Origin: Brevundimonas aveniformis DSM 17977 | Lineage (GTDB): Bacteria; Pseudomonadota; Alphaproteobacteria; Caulobacterales; Caulobacteraceae | Direction: 5' to 3' | Assembly (NCBI RefSeq): GCF_000428765.1 | Contig: NZ_AUAO01000001.1 | Location: forward strand, 930,001-994,000 | Length of the DNA: 64,000 nucleotides | In this document: positions 55,283 to 64,000 of the stretch, piece after piece | Position numbering within the stretch: position 1 is the first letter of the stretch | Layout: every line of letters begins with the position of its first letter | Program-made: the position numbers and the translations under genes | The notes under the pieces: model-generated | Told to the model about the DNA's origin: nothing | Database searches by the model: none | Seen by the model: the letters and a program-made list of their open reading frames with translations, nothing else

Positions 55283-56187
55283 AAGTATCCCTCCTGCTTC
55301 TTGCGTTCCATGGAGGCGGTCTGATCGCGGTCAATCAGACGCCCCTGGCGCTCAGACGTCCCAGATCCGCGCATCTCGGCGATGATCTCGGCAATCGACG
55401 CAGCCTGGCTTTCGACCGCACCCGTCAGGGGATAGCAACCCAGGGTGCGGAACCGGACGGACCGGATCTGGGGCACTTCGCCAGGCCGCAGCGGCATCCG
55501 ATCATCATCCACCATGATGAGCTGACCTTCGCGCTCAACAACCGGTCGTGGAGCCGCCAGATAGAGCGAGGACACCGGCAGGTCCTCGACCTCGATGTAT
55601 TGCCACACGTCAAGCTCAGTCCAGTTGGACAGAGGGAAGACGCGCAGGCTCTCACCCGCGGCCAGACGTGCATTGTACAGGTGCCAGAGTTCGGGGCGCT
55701 GGGATTTGGGATCCCATCGGTGGCTGCCAGACCGCAGCGAAAAGACACGCTCCTTGGCACGGCTGCGTTCCTCGTCGCGTCTTGCGCCGCCTATGGCCGC
55801 ATCAAAGTGATAGGCATCGAGCGCCTGCTTCAGGCCCTGGGTCTTCCAGATGTCGGTGTGCGGCCCTGATCCATGATCGAACGGGTTGATCCCGCCTGCC
55901 ACACCGTCCGGGTTCTGGTGAATGATCAGCTCGACCCCGGCCTCGGCGACGCTCTGGTCGCGGTAGCGGTACATGTCCTGAAACTTCCAGGTAGTGTCGA
56001 CGTGCAGGAGCGGAAAAGGCAGGGACGCCGGAAAGAAGGCCTTGCGCGCCAGATGCAGCAGCACTGCCGAATCCTTGCCGGCGGAGTAGAGCAGGACGGG
56101 CCGCTCGCATTCGGCTGCCACCTCTCGCAGGATATGGATGCTCTCAGCCTCCAGTCTCCTCAGGTGCGGCGTCAGGGGGTGGGCCAT
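55279..56187 (-). CDS. cysD: Sulfate adenylyltransferase subunit 2
   Basis: 302 residues, ATP-pyrophosphatase fold: [21 protein letters not shown]-loop (given in part: [15 protein letters not shown]), [15 protein letters not shown] and [20 protein letters not shown], which bind sulfate and ATP. It makes adenosine phosphosulfate with CysN. The start at [16 protein letters not shown] is chosen because it matches the family; the frame could extend 39 residues. Coupled by overlap with cysNC. Confidence 0.96.
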   Translation of the reverse strand: MAHPLTPHLRRLEAESIHILREVAAECERPVLLYSAGKDSAVLLHLARKAFFPASLPFPLLHVDTTWKFQDMYRYRDQSVAEAGVELIIHQNPDGVAGGINPFDHGSGPHTDIWKTQGLKQALDAYHFDAAIGGARRDEERSRAKERVFSLRSGSHRWDPKSQRPELWHLYNARLAAGESLRVFPLSNWTELDVWQYIEVEDLPVSSLYLAAPRPVVEREGQLIMVDDDRMPLRPGEVPQIRSVRFRTLGCYPLTGAVESQAASIAEIIAEMRGSGTSERQGRLIDRDQTASMERKKQEGYF

Positions 56188-56365
56188 ACGGGTCAAACTT
56201 GATGCGGTGCCCGGTTGAGCAAACAAGAGTTTCGCATAGGCCGGAGCCATGTCGACGATCAAGCCGTTTCGACCATCCCGCGCATATGGCTCGCCCCGGA
56301 ACACCTGCGCGACGGATTCGAGAGGCTGGCGCGTGAATCACCCTGGAGATGGATTTGGAGGCTGC

Positions 56366-57232
56366 ATGCATCGACGCACGTTGCTACTGGCCGGGATCGT
56401 GATGTTGATTGCGGGGACCGCCGAGGCACAGGAGCCCAGGCCGGGACGGCGATGGCGAGGGGGTGCCGGTGACCGCACGTCCGATGCGCCGCGCGCCCCG
56501 GTCGCTTACGGCCCGCACCGGCTTCAGAGCTTCGACGTCTATGACAATCCGGCGGCGACCGCTGCGATCCTGCTGTTTGTGCACGGCGGTGGCTGGGCCC
56601 ATGGCGACAAGGCGATGGTGCATGACTTGCCGGACTATGCGGTCCGACATGGCCTGACTCTCGTTTCGGTCGACTATCGCCTGGCCCCCGAAGTTACGGC
56701 GCGCCAGCAGGCCGAAGACCTGGCCACAGCCATTGCCGGGGTCCGGGATCGCTTTCCGGGCCGACCGATTGTGCTTTTGGGGCATTCGGCGGGGGCGCAT
56801 CTGGTCGCTCTGGTCGGCGTTGATCCCGAGTATCTCGGCGCGCACGGACTGGCACCGTCCGATCTGGCAGCGGTCATCCCGCTGGACGGGGCCGGCTATG
56901 ATGCGACCGAACCGCGCCGACCCGGTCCCGTGGGGCGGTTGCTGGAGCGAATGTACGATCAGGCCTTCGGCGATCAGAGAGCCGAATTGTCTCCGATCCT
57001 GAGGGTTCAGCCCGGCGTCTCCTATCCGCCGTTCCTGATTTTCCATATCGCCAGCCGCGAGGATTCGGCCGATCAGAGCCGTCGCCTGGCCCAGGCGCTG
57101 ACGACGGCGGGAGGCCGCGCCGAAGTCATTTCCGCCCCCGGTGACACCCATGGCGAGATCAACAGCGAATTCGGCCAAGCCGGCGACGAGGAAGGCGAAC
57201 GGGCTGCGAGGTTCATTGCCGCCGTCACTTGA
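56366..57232 (+). CDS. Alpha/beta hydrolase (HSL-type esterase), exported
   Basis: 288 residues. The oxyanion motif HGGGWAHGDK and nucleophile elbow GHSAGAHLVAL mark the hormone-sensitive lipase-type carboxylesterase group; the His is in GDTHGEINSE. The ATG at 56366 has GGAGG 6 nt ahead and gives a signal peptide (RRTLLLAGIVMLIAGTAEAQ). It is likely a periplasmic esterase with unknown substrate. Divergent from cysD. Confidence 0.88.
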   Translation: MHRRTLLLAGIVMLIAGTAEAQEPRPGRRWRGGAGDRTSDAPRAPVAYGPHRLQSFDVYDNPAATAAILLFVHGGGWAHGDKAMVHDLPDYAVRHGLTLVSVDYRLAPEVTARQQAEDLATAIAGVRDRFPGRPIVLLGHSAGAHLVALVGVDPEYLGAHGLAPSDLAAVIPLDGAGYDATEPRRPGPVGRLLERMYDQAFGDQRAELSPILRVQPGVSYPPFLIFHIASREDSADQSRRLAQALTTAGGRAEVISAPGDTHGEINSEFGQAGDEEGERAARFIAAVT

Positions 57233-57236
57233 GGCC

Positions 57237-58523
57237 TCAGATGCGGTCCAGGGCTTGGGCTAGGTCGACCCAGAGGTCTTCAACGTTCTCGATGCCGACC
57301 GACAGCCGCACAAGATTGTCGCCGATGCCGCACCGGGCCTTGGCCTCGGACGTGTAGTCCGAATGGGTCATGCTGGAGGGGTGCGAAGCCAGGCTTTCCG
57401 AGCCCCCCAGACTGACGGCCAGCTTGAACAGGGTCAGCGAATCCAGAAAGCGGAACGCCTCGGCCTCACCGCCGTTCAGCCGAATGGACAGGGTCGAGCC
57501 GGGCCCGGCGCATTGTTCGGCGAAGATACGTTGCTGTTCGGCAGAGGCCAGAGCACCGCCGGCGGTCAGAACTTCGACCACCTTGGAATGGCCGGTCAGC
57601 CGCTCGGCCAGGGTGATGGCATTGACCTGTGATCGCTCCATCCGCAGATGCAGGGTTTCCAGGCTGCGGGTCAGCAACCAGGCGGTATGGGGGTCTGCCA
57701 TTGACCCGCCGATCGTCCGCATCTCAGCGACCTGGGCCATGATGTCCGCCCGGCCCATGCAGGCCCCGGCGATCAGGTCCGAGTGCCCCCCGACGTATTT
57801 GGTCAGCGAATAGAGCGCCAGGTCCGCGCCCAGGGCCAGGGGCCGCTGCCACAAGGGGCCAAGGAAGGTGTTGTCAACCGCCAGAACCGGGCGTTCCGCC
57901 TGGTTGAGCGCCGCCAGATCGCGGGCAGTCTGGGCAATATCGACCAGTTCATTGGTTGGGTTGGCGGGGCTTTCGACAAAGACCGCCGCGAGGCGACCGC
58001 CACGTACCGCAGCGTCTTCGGCGGCGGTCTGAATGGCCTCGTTCAGGACGGCGGACCCCTCTCCGGCGGGGACGGCACGAGCCTCGACGCCGTAGCGGGG
58101 CAGAATCCGGTCGAACAGGTATTCGGTGCCGCCGTAGGCCGGGGCCGTATAGAGAACGATGTCGCCTGGGCGACTGACGGCCAGAACGGCGGTGGTGATG
58201 GCGGCCATGCCGCTGGAAAAGACCAGGGTGCGATCGGCCGCGTCCCAGACCGACAGGCGATCCTCGAGGATCTCCAGGTTCGGATTGTTGATCCGCGAAT
58301 AGATCAGCCCCAGCGCCTCATCGGGATCTTTCTCACGAAGGCCGTAGGCGACCTCGAAGAATCGTTTGCCGTCCTCGGCCGACTTGAAGACGAAGGTGGA
58401 GGCCTGAAAAATCGGCGTCTTGATCGCCCCCTCGGACAGGGCGGGATCATAGCCGTAGCCCATCATCAGGGTTTCGGGGGCCAGGGTGCGGGTTCCGAGC
58501 GTGCGGTTTTTGTGCTTGGGCAT
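57237..58523 (-). CDS. Cystathionine gamma-synthase family PLP enzyme
   Basis: 428 residues. PLP lysine in SLTKYVGGHSDLIAG, FSSGMAAITTAV, VDNTFLGPLWQRPLALGAD and the C-terminal LVRLSVGIENVEDLW motif. Start at MPKHKNRTLG with GGAGGAC ahead. CGS-family members act in methionine and cysteine transsulfuration or as methionine gamma-lyases; the precise reaction is not fixed by motifs alone. The upstream hydrolase is convergent and uvrC divergent. Confidence 0.93.
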   Translation of the reverse strand: MPKHKNRTLGTRTLAPETLMMGYGYDPALSEGAIKTPIFQASTFVFKSAEDGKRFFEVAYGLREKDPDEALGLIYSRINNPNLEILEDRLSVWDAADRTLVFSSGMAAITTAVLAVSRPGDIVLYTAPAYGGTEYLFDRILPRYGVEARAVPAGEGSAVLNEAIQTAAEDAAVRGGRLAAVFVESPANPTNELVDIAQTARDLAALNQAERPVLAVDNTFLGPLWQRPLALGADLALYSLTKYVGGHSDLIAGACMGRADIMAQVAEMRTIGGSMADPHTAWLLTRSLETLHLRMERSQVNAITLAERLTGHSKVVEVLTAGGALASAEQQRIFAEQCAGPGSTLSIRLNGGEAEAFRFLDSLTLFKLAVSLGGSESLASHPSSMTHSDYTSEAKARCGIGDNLVRLSVGIENVEDLWVDLAQALDRI

Positions 58524-58616
58524 GACGTCCTCCGGGGCGGTTCGTAACCGACATGTCGACACGACGCCAAATCACGGGCCGTTTCGTCTCGTCGATGGTG
58601 GTCTTATATCGGCACG

Positions 58617-60497
58617 ATGGATCAGGCGTCCGAAACACCCGGGTTGAAAGCGGCGGATCTGATCCGTGACGAGGCGCGTCGCGCGCCGGACGGGCCGGGT
58701 GTCTATCGCATGTACGGCGAGGACGGGACGTGTCTGTACGTCGGCAAGGCGCGCAACCTGAAGAAGCGCGTGACCCAGTATGCGCAAGGCCGTTTTCATA
58801 CCCAGCGTATCGGCCTGATGGTCAGTCTGACCCGCTCGATGGAGTTCGTCTCCACCCGGACCGAGACAGAGGCGCTGCTGCTCGAGAGCAATTTCATCAA
58901 GAAGCTGAAGCCGCGCTTCAATGTCGTGCTTCGCGACGACAAGTCGTTCGCCGAGCTGATGATCCGACGCGACCATCCGGCCCCACAGGTCGCCAAGCAT
59001 CGTGGGGCACACACCATCAGGGGGGACTATTTCGGGCCGTTCGCCTCGACGTGGGCGGTCAACCGGACCCTGACCACCCTGCAGAAGGCGTTCCTGCTCC
59101 GGTCGTGCTCGGACAGCGTCTATGAGGGCCGGACCCGGCCCTGCATGTTGCATCAGATCAAGCGGTGCTCGGCCCCGTGCGTCGGGCTGATCGACCTTCG
59201 AGCCTACGGTGAGCTGGTCGATGAGGCCGAGAGCTTCCTGCGCGGCAAGTCGCGGGCGGTGATCGAACGGCTGTCCGACGAAATGCAGGTGGCGTCCGAC
59301 GATCTGGACTTCGAGACAGCGGCACGGTTGCGTGACCGTATCCGGGCCTTGTCGGCGATCTCGATGGAGAATTCGGTGTCGGCGGAGGGCCTAGCCGAGG
59401 CGGATGTGTTCGCGGTCCATGCCGAGGGCGGGCAGGCCTGTGTCCAGGTATTCTTCTATCGGGGTGGCCAGAACTGGGGCGGGCGGGCCTATTTCCCCCG
59501 TGTGGACCGGTCCGACGAAGAGGCGGCAATCCTGTCGGCCTTTCTGGGTCAGTTCTATGAGGACAAGCCGGTCCCGCGCCTGATCCTGGCCAATGTGGTT
59601 CCGCTGGAAAAGGACCTGCTGGAAGAAGCCTTTACCCTCAAGGCCAAGATGAATGATGCGCGCCGGGTCGTCGCGATCGAGCGGCCTCAGCGCGGTGATC
59701 GCAAGGCGTTGGTGGATCACGCCCTGACCAATGCGCGTGAAGCCCTGGGACGACGCCTGGCCGAGAGTTCGGCGCAGGGCAAAATTCTCGATGAGGTGGT
59801 CGAGGCCTTCGGCCTGGAGGGGCGGCCCGAGCGGATCGAGGTCTATGACAACTCTCACGTTCAGGGGACCAACGCCGTCGGTGCCATGATCGTCGCCGGC
59901 CCTGAAGGCTTCCAGAAGAGCCAGTACCGCAAGTTCAACATCCAGGGCGAGGACCTGACCCCCGGCGACGATTTCGGCATGATGACCGAGGTGATGCGGC
60001 GGCGCTTCGGTCGGCTGGTCAAGGATGAGGGGGCCGGCGAGGACGTGATCCGGCCTGATCTGGTGCTGATCGACGGCGGGCTAGGCCAGCTTGGTGCCGT
60101 GCGTGACGTGATGGCCGAGCTCGGGCTGGAAGACATTCCGCTCGTCGGGGTGGCCAAGGGGCCGGACCGCGATGCCGGGATGGAGCGGTTCTTCATCCGT
60201 GGACGCGAGCCCTTCATGCTGCCGATGAAATCGCCGGCGCTCTACTATCTTCAGCGTCTTCGAGACGAAGCCCATCGTTTTGCCATTGGGGCGCACCGCA
60301 AGCGCCGATCCATCGATATCAAGCGCAATCCGCTAGACGACATCGAGGGCATCGGGCCGGGCCGCAAGAAGGCGCTCCTGCACGCATTTGGATCAGCCCG
60401 AGGGGTGTCGCGAGCGGCTGTGGCCGATCTGATGAAGATTGACGGTATAAGCGAAGCTCTTGCCGAGCGTATTCACGCACACTTTCGACGCGCCTGA
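58617..60497 (+). CDS. uvrC: UvrABC system protein C
   Basis: 626 residues. N-terminal GIY-YIG nuclease ([26 protein letters not shown], in part: [16 protein letters not shown]), UVR domain near residue 205-240, endonuclease V-like RNase H half with [18 protein letters not shown] and [12 protein letters not shown], and C-terminal helix-hairpin-helix ([19 protein letters not shown]). Makes both incisions in nucleotide excision repair with UvrB. I see no SOS box upstream. Confidence 0.97.
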   Translation: MDQASETPGLKAADLIRDEARRAPDGPGVYRMYGEDGTCLYVGKARNLKKRVTQYAQGRFHTQRIGLMVSLTRSMEFVSTRTETEALLLESNFIKKLKPRFNVVLRDDKSFAELMIRRDHPAPQVAKHRGAHTIRGDYFGPFASTWAVNRTLTTLQKAFLLRSCSDSVYEGRTRPCMLHQIKRCSAPCVGLIDLRAYGELVDEAESFLRGKSRAVIERLSDEMQVASDDLDFETAARLRDRIRALSAISMENSVSAEGLAEADVFAVHAEGGQACVQVFFYRGGQNWGGRAYFPRVDRSDEEAAILSAFLGQFYEDKPVPRLILANVVPLEKDLLEEAFTLKAKMNDARRVVAIERPQRGDRKALVDHALTNAREALGRRLAESSAQGKILDEVVEAFGLEGRPERIEVYDNSHVQGTNAVGAMIVAGPEGFQKSQYRKFNIQGEDLTPGDDFGMMTEVMRRRFGRLVKDEGAGEDVIRPDLVLIDGGLGQLGAVRDVMAELGLEDIPLVGVAKGPDRDAGMERFFIRGREPFMLPMKSPALYYLQRLRDEAHRFAIGAHRKRRSIDIKRNPLDDIEGIGPGRKKALLHAFGSARGVSRAAVADLMKIDGISEALAERIHAHFRRA

Positions 60498-60712
60498 GCG
60501 ACTCCAGGTCTTGATTTCAAACTAACCAGCATCGTTATATGAACGAATAACATCGTTCGATGATATTCGGTACATGATCAATACAGAAATGATATTCTGA
60601 TTCCTATTCAAAAAGTATTGCATGAAGTATATGGTACCAAAATACCATATAATATATACATCTTAGGGTAACCAATTCTACAGAATATGGATTCGCGTTA
60701 TAGGAGGAAGAC
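60498..60712. promoter_or_regulatory. AT-rich leader with stacked inverted repeats
   Basis: This gap is clearly AT-richer than the rest of the window and holds three dyads: GAACGA / TCGTTC (60541-60558), CAGAA / TTCTG (60584-60599), and a 9-bp TATATGGTA / TACCATATA with a 6-nt loop (60628-60651). A strong GGAGGAAGAC lies right before the next start. It probably carries the promoter and regulator sites of the triad. Confidence 0.6.
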
Positions 60713-61189
60713 ATGGCGCGTGGTCTATTTCTGCTTTCAGTATTCAGCGTATCGTTGTTCGGCTCACCGGTTCTGGCCCAATCTTCGACGGTGACCTTCA
60801 ATGGTACCATTTTACCTAGCTGTAGCCTGATCCTGGGGACACCGGGTGTGCTCGTGCCATCGAGCGACGGCCATGAGTTGTCGAGCGACGGGCCGGGAGG
60901 CGTCTCTGGAACCGCGACGGTGCTTTCGACCGGCCTCGGCTATCAGCTGCAAGTGGACGCGCCATCCGCCTTCAGCCAGGCACCGGCAGACGGCCAGCCC
61001 GAAACACTGAACGTGAGCTACCAGGCCAGCGGCGTAACGATCGGCCTCGTCACCGACGTCCTGGTCCCGCTGAATCTTGGACTGGGCCTCACAAGCCTGG
61101 CGATTGAACTCACGGCTCGAAACGAGACGGGAATATTTCCAGCCGGCACCTATTCTGCGGATGTCGTGGTGAGGTGTGTCGCGTCGTGA
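60713..61189 (+). CDS. Secreted pilin-like (spore-coat-U-like) protein
   Basis: 158 residues. Signal peptide ends VLAQSS (about residue 23). Then TVTFNGTILPSCSLILG and the C-terminal strand AGTYSADVVVRCVAS, one Cys near each end, likely disulfide-bonded. This matches the Ig-like fold of fimbrial subunits and SCPU-type secreted proteins. Strong ribosome site ahead. GTGA overlap with the next gene. It is lower in GC near its start. Family assignment is by overall layout only. Confidence 0.7.
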   Translation: MARGLFLLSVFSVSLFGSPVLAQSSTVTFNGTILPSCSLILGTPGVLVPSSDGHELSSDGPGGVSGTATVLSTGLGYQLQVDAPSAFSQAPADGQPETLNVSYQASGVTIGLVTDVLVPLNLGLGLTSLAIELTARNETGIFPAGTYSADVVVRCVAS

Positions 61190-61587
61190 CGGCCACCCGC
61201 ACCACCGTTGTCGCCGCCCTGGCGCTGGCGGCGTCTGCAAGTGGCGTGCAGTCACAGACGGTGACGCCGATGCGGGTGCAGACCGGGTCGATCGGGGAGC
61301 GTTATGTGGTGAGGCTTGTCGTGGCCAACCCATATCCAGACAGCCGAACGTTCCAGATCACGGCCTTCGAGCCAGACGGCTCTCCCATCGCCTATTGGAC
61401 GGACAGTCCTTCCTTTGAGCTGGCTCCGGCTGCTCAGAAACGAGTCATTTTCGCCGCGTCGTTCGACGGCGCGACAAACAGGGAAATCTACATATGTGCA
61501 GAAACGCTCGTGGAGGGGGTCGTCGGCGTGGCGCGAGGGCAGGTCTGTTCGCATGTCTGGGCCTCGCGTTTGGCGCCCTTTCGCTGA
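61186..61587 (+). CDS. PapD-like single-domain periplasmic chaperone-like protein
   Basis: 133 residues, start GTG overlapping the previous stop. Signal peptide (TVVAALALAASASGVQS). The mature chain MRVQTGSIGERYVVRLVVANPY..., QITAFEPDGSPI, SFELAPAAQKRVIFAAS resembles the N-terminal domain of PapD-type pilus chaperones. It ends after ~100 residues without the second domain. Two cysteines (YICAETL, QVCSHV). It overlaps the third gene by 94 nt in another frame. Role inferred from context. Confidence 0.65.
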   Translation: MTATRTTVVAALALAASASGVQSQTVTPMRVQTGSIGERYVVRLVVANPYPDSRTFQITAFEPDGSPIAYWTDSPSFELAPAAQKRVIFAASFDGATNREIYICAETLVEGVVGVARGQVCSHVWASRLAPFR

Positions 61588-62009
61588 CGACGCCGGCGCA
61601 GGCCCAGGCCATCGGCGCGGACGGCGACCGAACCTATGTCTATTCAAGCTCGGGCGTTACCTTGCCGACGCATACGCCTAGCTATGGGCAGGACGAGGTG
61701 CAGGCTTCGGGGGGGATTTCCTGCCGCAGTTCGGTCGGCGGCGGTGGCCCATATGTGGATGCCGGTGTGGTTGGATCGGAGGATCGGTTCGGTCGCGCGA
61801 CCACGTCCGCCTATGCCCGGGTCGTCGTGCCGCTGGGGCAGCGCCCCCGGCGCATCGACTGTACCGAGCTCTATGAGCTGGAGATCGAACGTTTGCGGAT
61901 GGAACTGGCCCTGGCGCATATGAACATGCAAGGCGCGACCGAAGCCCCCCTCCAACGGGCCAACCAGGCACCGACCTTGCCGTTCAGGAATGCTCTCGCA
62001 GCGGAATAG
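61494..62009 (+). CDS. Third secreted protein of the triad, hypothetical
   Basis: 171 residues. Start MCRNARGGGRRRGARAG gives a long basic n-region, then a hydrophobic stretch ending TTPAQAQA. The mature part has a Gly/Ser stretch with SRSSVGGGGPYVDAGVV-like strands, then YARVVVPLGQRPRRIDC, and a C-terminal helix ELEIERLRMELALAHMNMQ. Two cysteines (ISCRSS, IDCTEL). No family recognised. The start lies inside the previous gene, so translation is probably coupled. Confidence 0.65.
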   Translation: MCRNARGGGRRRGARAGLFACLGLAFGALSLTTPAQAQAIGADGDRTYVYSSSGVTLPTHTPSYGQDEVQASGGISCRSSVGGGGPYVDAGVVGSEDRFGRATTSAYARVVVPLGQRPRRIDCTELYELEIERLRMELALAHMNMQGATEAPLQRANQAPTLPFRNALAAE

Positions 62010-62057
62010 CCGGAACGCTCAGGCGGGGTGGCTGTCGGACAGTTGCGGGCTTTAAGG

Positions 62058-63383
62058 TCAGCTCGCCGGCGCATCCCAGCGGCAGACCAACAGGCTGGCA
62101 GCCGCATCGATGGCGCTGACGATCTCGCCGCCGCAAGCCGCGTGCGACTGGCCTTGCGACAGGGTTTCTCCCGCCAGGTCAATGTCGCCGCTGAGGACGA
62201 CGACCAGGCCCGCCTCGAGCACATGCCGACCGCCGGCGGCCACGGTGACGAGTTCCGCCGCCCCGTTTCCGATGCGCGCAAGCGTCTGATGCGTCGATGT
62301 CCCGCGCCGCGTGGTGGCGTGCCGACGAGAGATCGAGCGACCAGCGGCCTGAAGGGTTTCAACCATCGACTTTACGGCCTGATCCTTGTCGAGTCGGCAG
62401 ACCAGAACGGCGTCCGCTTCCGCAACAACGACAAGATCTGAAGCACCGATGACGCCGACGAATGGGCCGTTGGATCGTGCCAGGACGTTGTTCGTGTCGA
62501 TCAGGGAAACGTCGCCGTGCGTTGCGTTTCCTTCGCCATCCCGACGAGAGGACTCCCAGATTGAGCTCCAGGTCCCCAGATCTGACCAGTCAAATTCGGC
62601 GGTAACAACGGCGGCTCGGTTCGTCCGCTCCATGACTGCGAAGTCGATCGAGGTCTTGTCCGTCGTGGCAAAGCCGGCGGGGTCCAGGTGAATGCGTCCG
62701 TCATGGCTCGTCGACTGATCCACAGCCGCCTTGGCCCCCGCTGAGATGGTTGGCGCGAACGCATCGAGCTCTTCCATCAGGTTGGATGCCAGAAAAGCGA
62801 AATTGCCGCTGTTCCACAGCAGGGCTTCCTCGACGTACCGACGGGCGGTTTCAAGGTCCGGCTTTTCGACGAAGGCGTCGACCCGCCGCACCGTGGCGGA
62901 CAGTGGCTCACCCGGTCGGATGTAACCAAAGCCGGTCGCGGGATATCTGGCCGGCAGACCAAAGGTAACGATGTAGCCGTCTCGTGCCGCCGCGACCGCC
63001 TGATAGGTCGCGGCAATGAACACCTCAGCCGGCTCGATATGATGATCCGCGGCCAGCATCAGAACGATGCCATCGGGGTCATGCTTTTGCACATAGGCCG
63101 CCGCCGCCGCGATAGCGGGCGCGGAATCGCGCGCCTCTGGCTCAATCAGCACGGTAGTTTCCACGCCCACTAGGCCACTCTGTTCGACAACGAGATCGGC
63201 TAGGGCTGGTCCTGTGACGACAATCACCTGTGCTAGGTCTTCAAGGTCTGCTGCACGAAGCAATGTCTGTTGAAAGCTCGACTGATCGGCGACCAGGGAC
63301 AGGAACTGTTTGGGCCGGTCCGCGCGCGACGCCGGCCAAAGCCGTGTCCCCGAACCTCCGCAAAGAACTACTGGCCAAATCAT
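62058..63383 (-). CDS. Mannose-1-phosphate guanylyltransferase
   Basis: 441 residues. Start at MIWPVVLCGGSGTRLWPASR, the pyrophosphorylase signature, then DRPKQF, ALLWNSGNFAF, VMERT and FDWSDLGTWSSIWE. Makes GDP-mannose from GTP and mannose-1-phosphate. The usual C-terminal cupin-type isomerase domain (~120 residues with HRSEHW-like motifs) is short and degraded: only a cupin-like VVLSGDIDLAG region is left. The upstream sequence diverges toward an isomerase-type gene. Confidence 0.92.
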   Translation of the reverse strand: MIWPVVLCGGSGTRLWPASRADRPKQFLSLVADQSSFQQTLLRAADLEDLAQVIVVTGPALADLVVEQSGLVGVETTVLIEPEARDSAPAIAAAAAYVQKHDPDGIVLMLAADHHIEPAEVFIAATYQAVAAARDGYIVTFGLPARYPATGFGYIRPGEPLSATVRRVDAFVEKPDLETARRYVEEALLWNSGNFAFLASNLMEELDAFAPTISAGAKAAVDQSTSHDGRIHLDPAGFATTDKTSIDFAVMERTNRAAVVTAEFDWSDLGTWSSIWESSRRDGEGNATHGDVSLIDTNNVLARSNGPFVGVIGASDLVVVAEADAVLVCRLDKDQAVKSMVETLQAAGRSISRRHATTRRGTSTHQTLARIGNGAAELVTVAAGGRHVLEAGLVVVLSGDIDLAGETLSQGQSHAACGGEIVSAIDAAASLLVCRWDAPAS

Positions 63384-63599
63384 CCTGTCGCCCCAAGCGC
63401 GCCGAGCGCCCTCTTTATTGATGATACAGGGCGGGGACAATCTTGCTCGGCCGGGTCGGACGAATCGCGCGGGCCGCGGAAAGGCTGATTTCTCTTGATA
63501 CTGGTGTCACCCGGACGGTTCGATGATAGGTGTTCTGCCAGGGTCCCGCCGCCTGGCAGGATCCAAGCGAATCCTGGCTGGACGGCACGAACCGATACG
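63384..63599. promoter_or_regulatory. Divergent promoter region
   Basis: 216 nt between two divergent sugar-nucleotide genes. It holds an 8-bp inverted repeat CTGCCAGG / CCTGGCAG (63535-63559) that may be a regulator site. No gene is seen in it. Confidence 0.4.
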
Positions 63600-64000
63600 A
63601 TGACAGCTCCTGATGCCGAACTGCCCGGTCGTGTACGCGACTGGATGTTCAATACGGCCTTGCCGCTTTGGGCCCAGGCCGGCGTCGATCGAGCGCACGG
63701 CGGTTTTGTCGAGCAACTCGATTTTCAGGGCCGAGACGCCGGCGCGCCCGGCAAACGTACCCGGGTCACCTGCCGCCAGATCTATGTCTTCTCTCACGCC
63801 GCCGTGCTCGGACATGCCTCAGGGATAGACCTGGCGCGGCATGGCCTGGCCTTTCTCGACCGTGCCTGGGATGCCGACCGTGGATACTGGGCCAGGCTTC
63901 AGGACCGCCGTGGGGCGGTGATCGACGCGACGCCAGATTTATACGACCTGGCCTTTGGTCTGTTCGCCCTGGGCTGGTGGATGCGGGCTTCCGGTGAGGC
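63600..64000 (+). CDS. AGE-family epimerase/isomerase (N-terminal part, cut by window end)
   Basis: 133 codons visible, open at the right edge. ALPLWAQAGVDRAHGGFVEQLDF, TRVTCRQIYVFSHAAVLGH and DATPDLYDLAFGLFALGWW are typical of the AGE (N-acylglucosamine 2-epimerase) family, (alpha/alpha)6 barrels. Members in such a setting act as mannose-6-phosphate isomerase-like enzymes. Divergent from the guanylyltransferase, which fits supply of its substrate. Confidence 0.85.
   Translation, partial: MTAPDAELPGRVRDWMFNTALPLWAQAGVDRAHGGFVEQLDFQGRDAGAPGKRTRVTCRQIYVFSHAAVLGHASGIDLARHGLAFLDRAWDADRGYWARLQDRRGAVIDATPDLYDLAFGLFALGWWMRASGE

Noticed and set aside
58524..58616. SOS box in front of uvrC
   Set aside because: GTTCGTAACCGACAT has only the first GTTC; the second half does not match GTTC-N7-GTTC.

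Overview
The window is about 64 kb of GC-rich alphaproteobacterial chromosome. Several things point to Caulobacterales, most likely a Brevundimonas-like genome: high GC, an mmcB gene behind a GTTC-N7-GTTC SOS box, an ActS/RegB-ActR/RegA redox pair, a class I ribonucleotide reductase split into nrdA and nrdB, and an argH-lptM pair. This assignment is inference from gene content, not from a phylogenetic marker. I count 62 coding genes, two of them cut by the window edges. I saw no tRNA, rRNA, CRISPR array, IS element or prophage.

Region by region: 0-4.2 kb holds the end of a membrane glycosyltransferase, HMG-CoA lyase, sdhB and selO. 4.2-8.3 kb holds a cold-shock protein, a LiuR-like MerR regulator with a likely operator, and two acyl-CoA dehydrogenases separated by a palindromic repeat unit; with the HMG-CoA lyase this suggests acyl-CoA/leucine catabolism. 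8.3-16 kb holds a hybrid histidine kinase, a peroxiredoxin, YqgE, a TonB-dependent receptor, a PiuC-type dioxygenase with a Fur-like box, and lipoproteins. 16-23.5 kb holds ffh-rpsP-rimM, small lipoproteins and clpB with a heat-shock promoter. 23.5-26.3 kb is the most accessory-looking stretch: a TIR-like putative defence effector, three ~129-bp palindromic units around a GIY-YIG gene, and about 0.8 kb with no convincing gene. 26.3-38.3 kb holds DUF1801 genes, a UPF0178 gene, a BaiN-type flavoprotein, nrdA/nrdB, a thioredoxin-like protein, argH-lptM, icd and a DUF2939 protein. 38.3-49.8 kb holds alaS, a K+-channel-like protein, dapF, a SCO protein, the redox two-component pair, mmcB, a lipocalin, xseA and dnaJ. 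49.9-60.5 kb holds dnaK, a dienelactone hydrolase, the sulfate-activation genes cysD-cysNC, a cystathionine gamma-synthase-family enzyme and uvrC. 60.5-64 kb opens with an unusually AT-rich, dyad-rich leader before three overlapping secreted-protein genes, then GDP-mannose synthesis genes.

Several genes can be placed in shared regulons by sites I can read: heat shock (dnaK and clpB share CTTGCGN-N14-NCCATNT), SOS (mmcB), iron (piuC/lipoprotein), branched-chain acyl-CoA use (MerR) and possibly NrdR (nrdA, nrdB). The best candidate for an undescribed system is the 60.7-62.0 kb triad: a pilin-like secreted protein, a single-domain PapD-like protein and a third secreted protein, with no usher nearby. 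The GIY-YIG gene embedded in palindromic units and the lone TIR-like gene come next.
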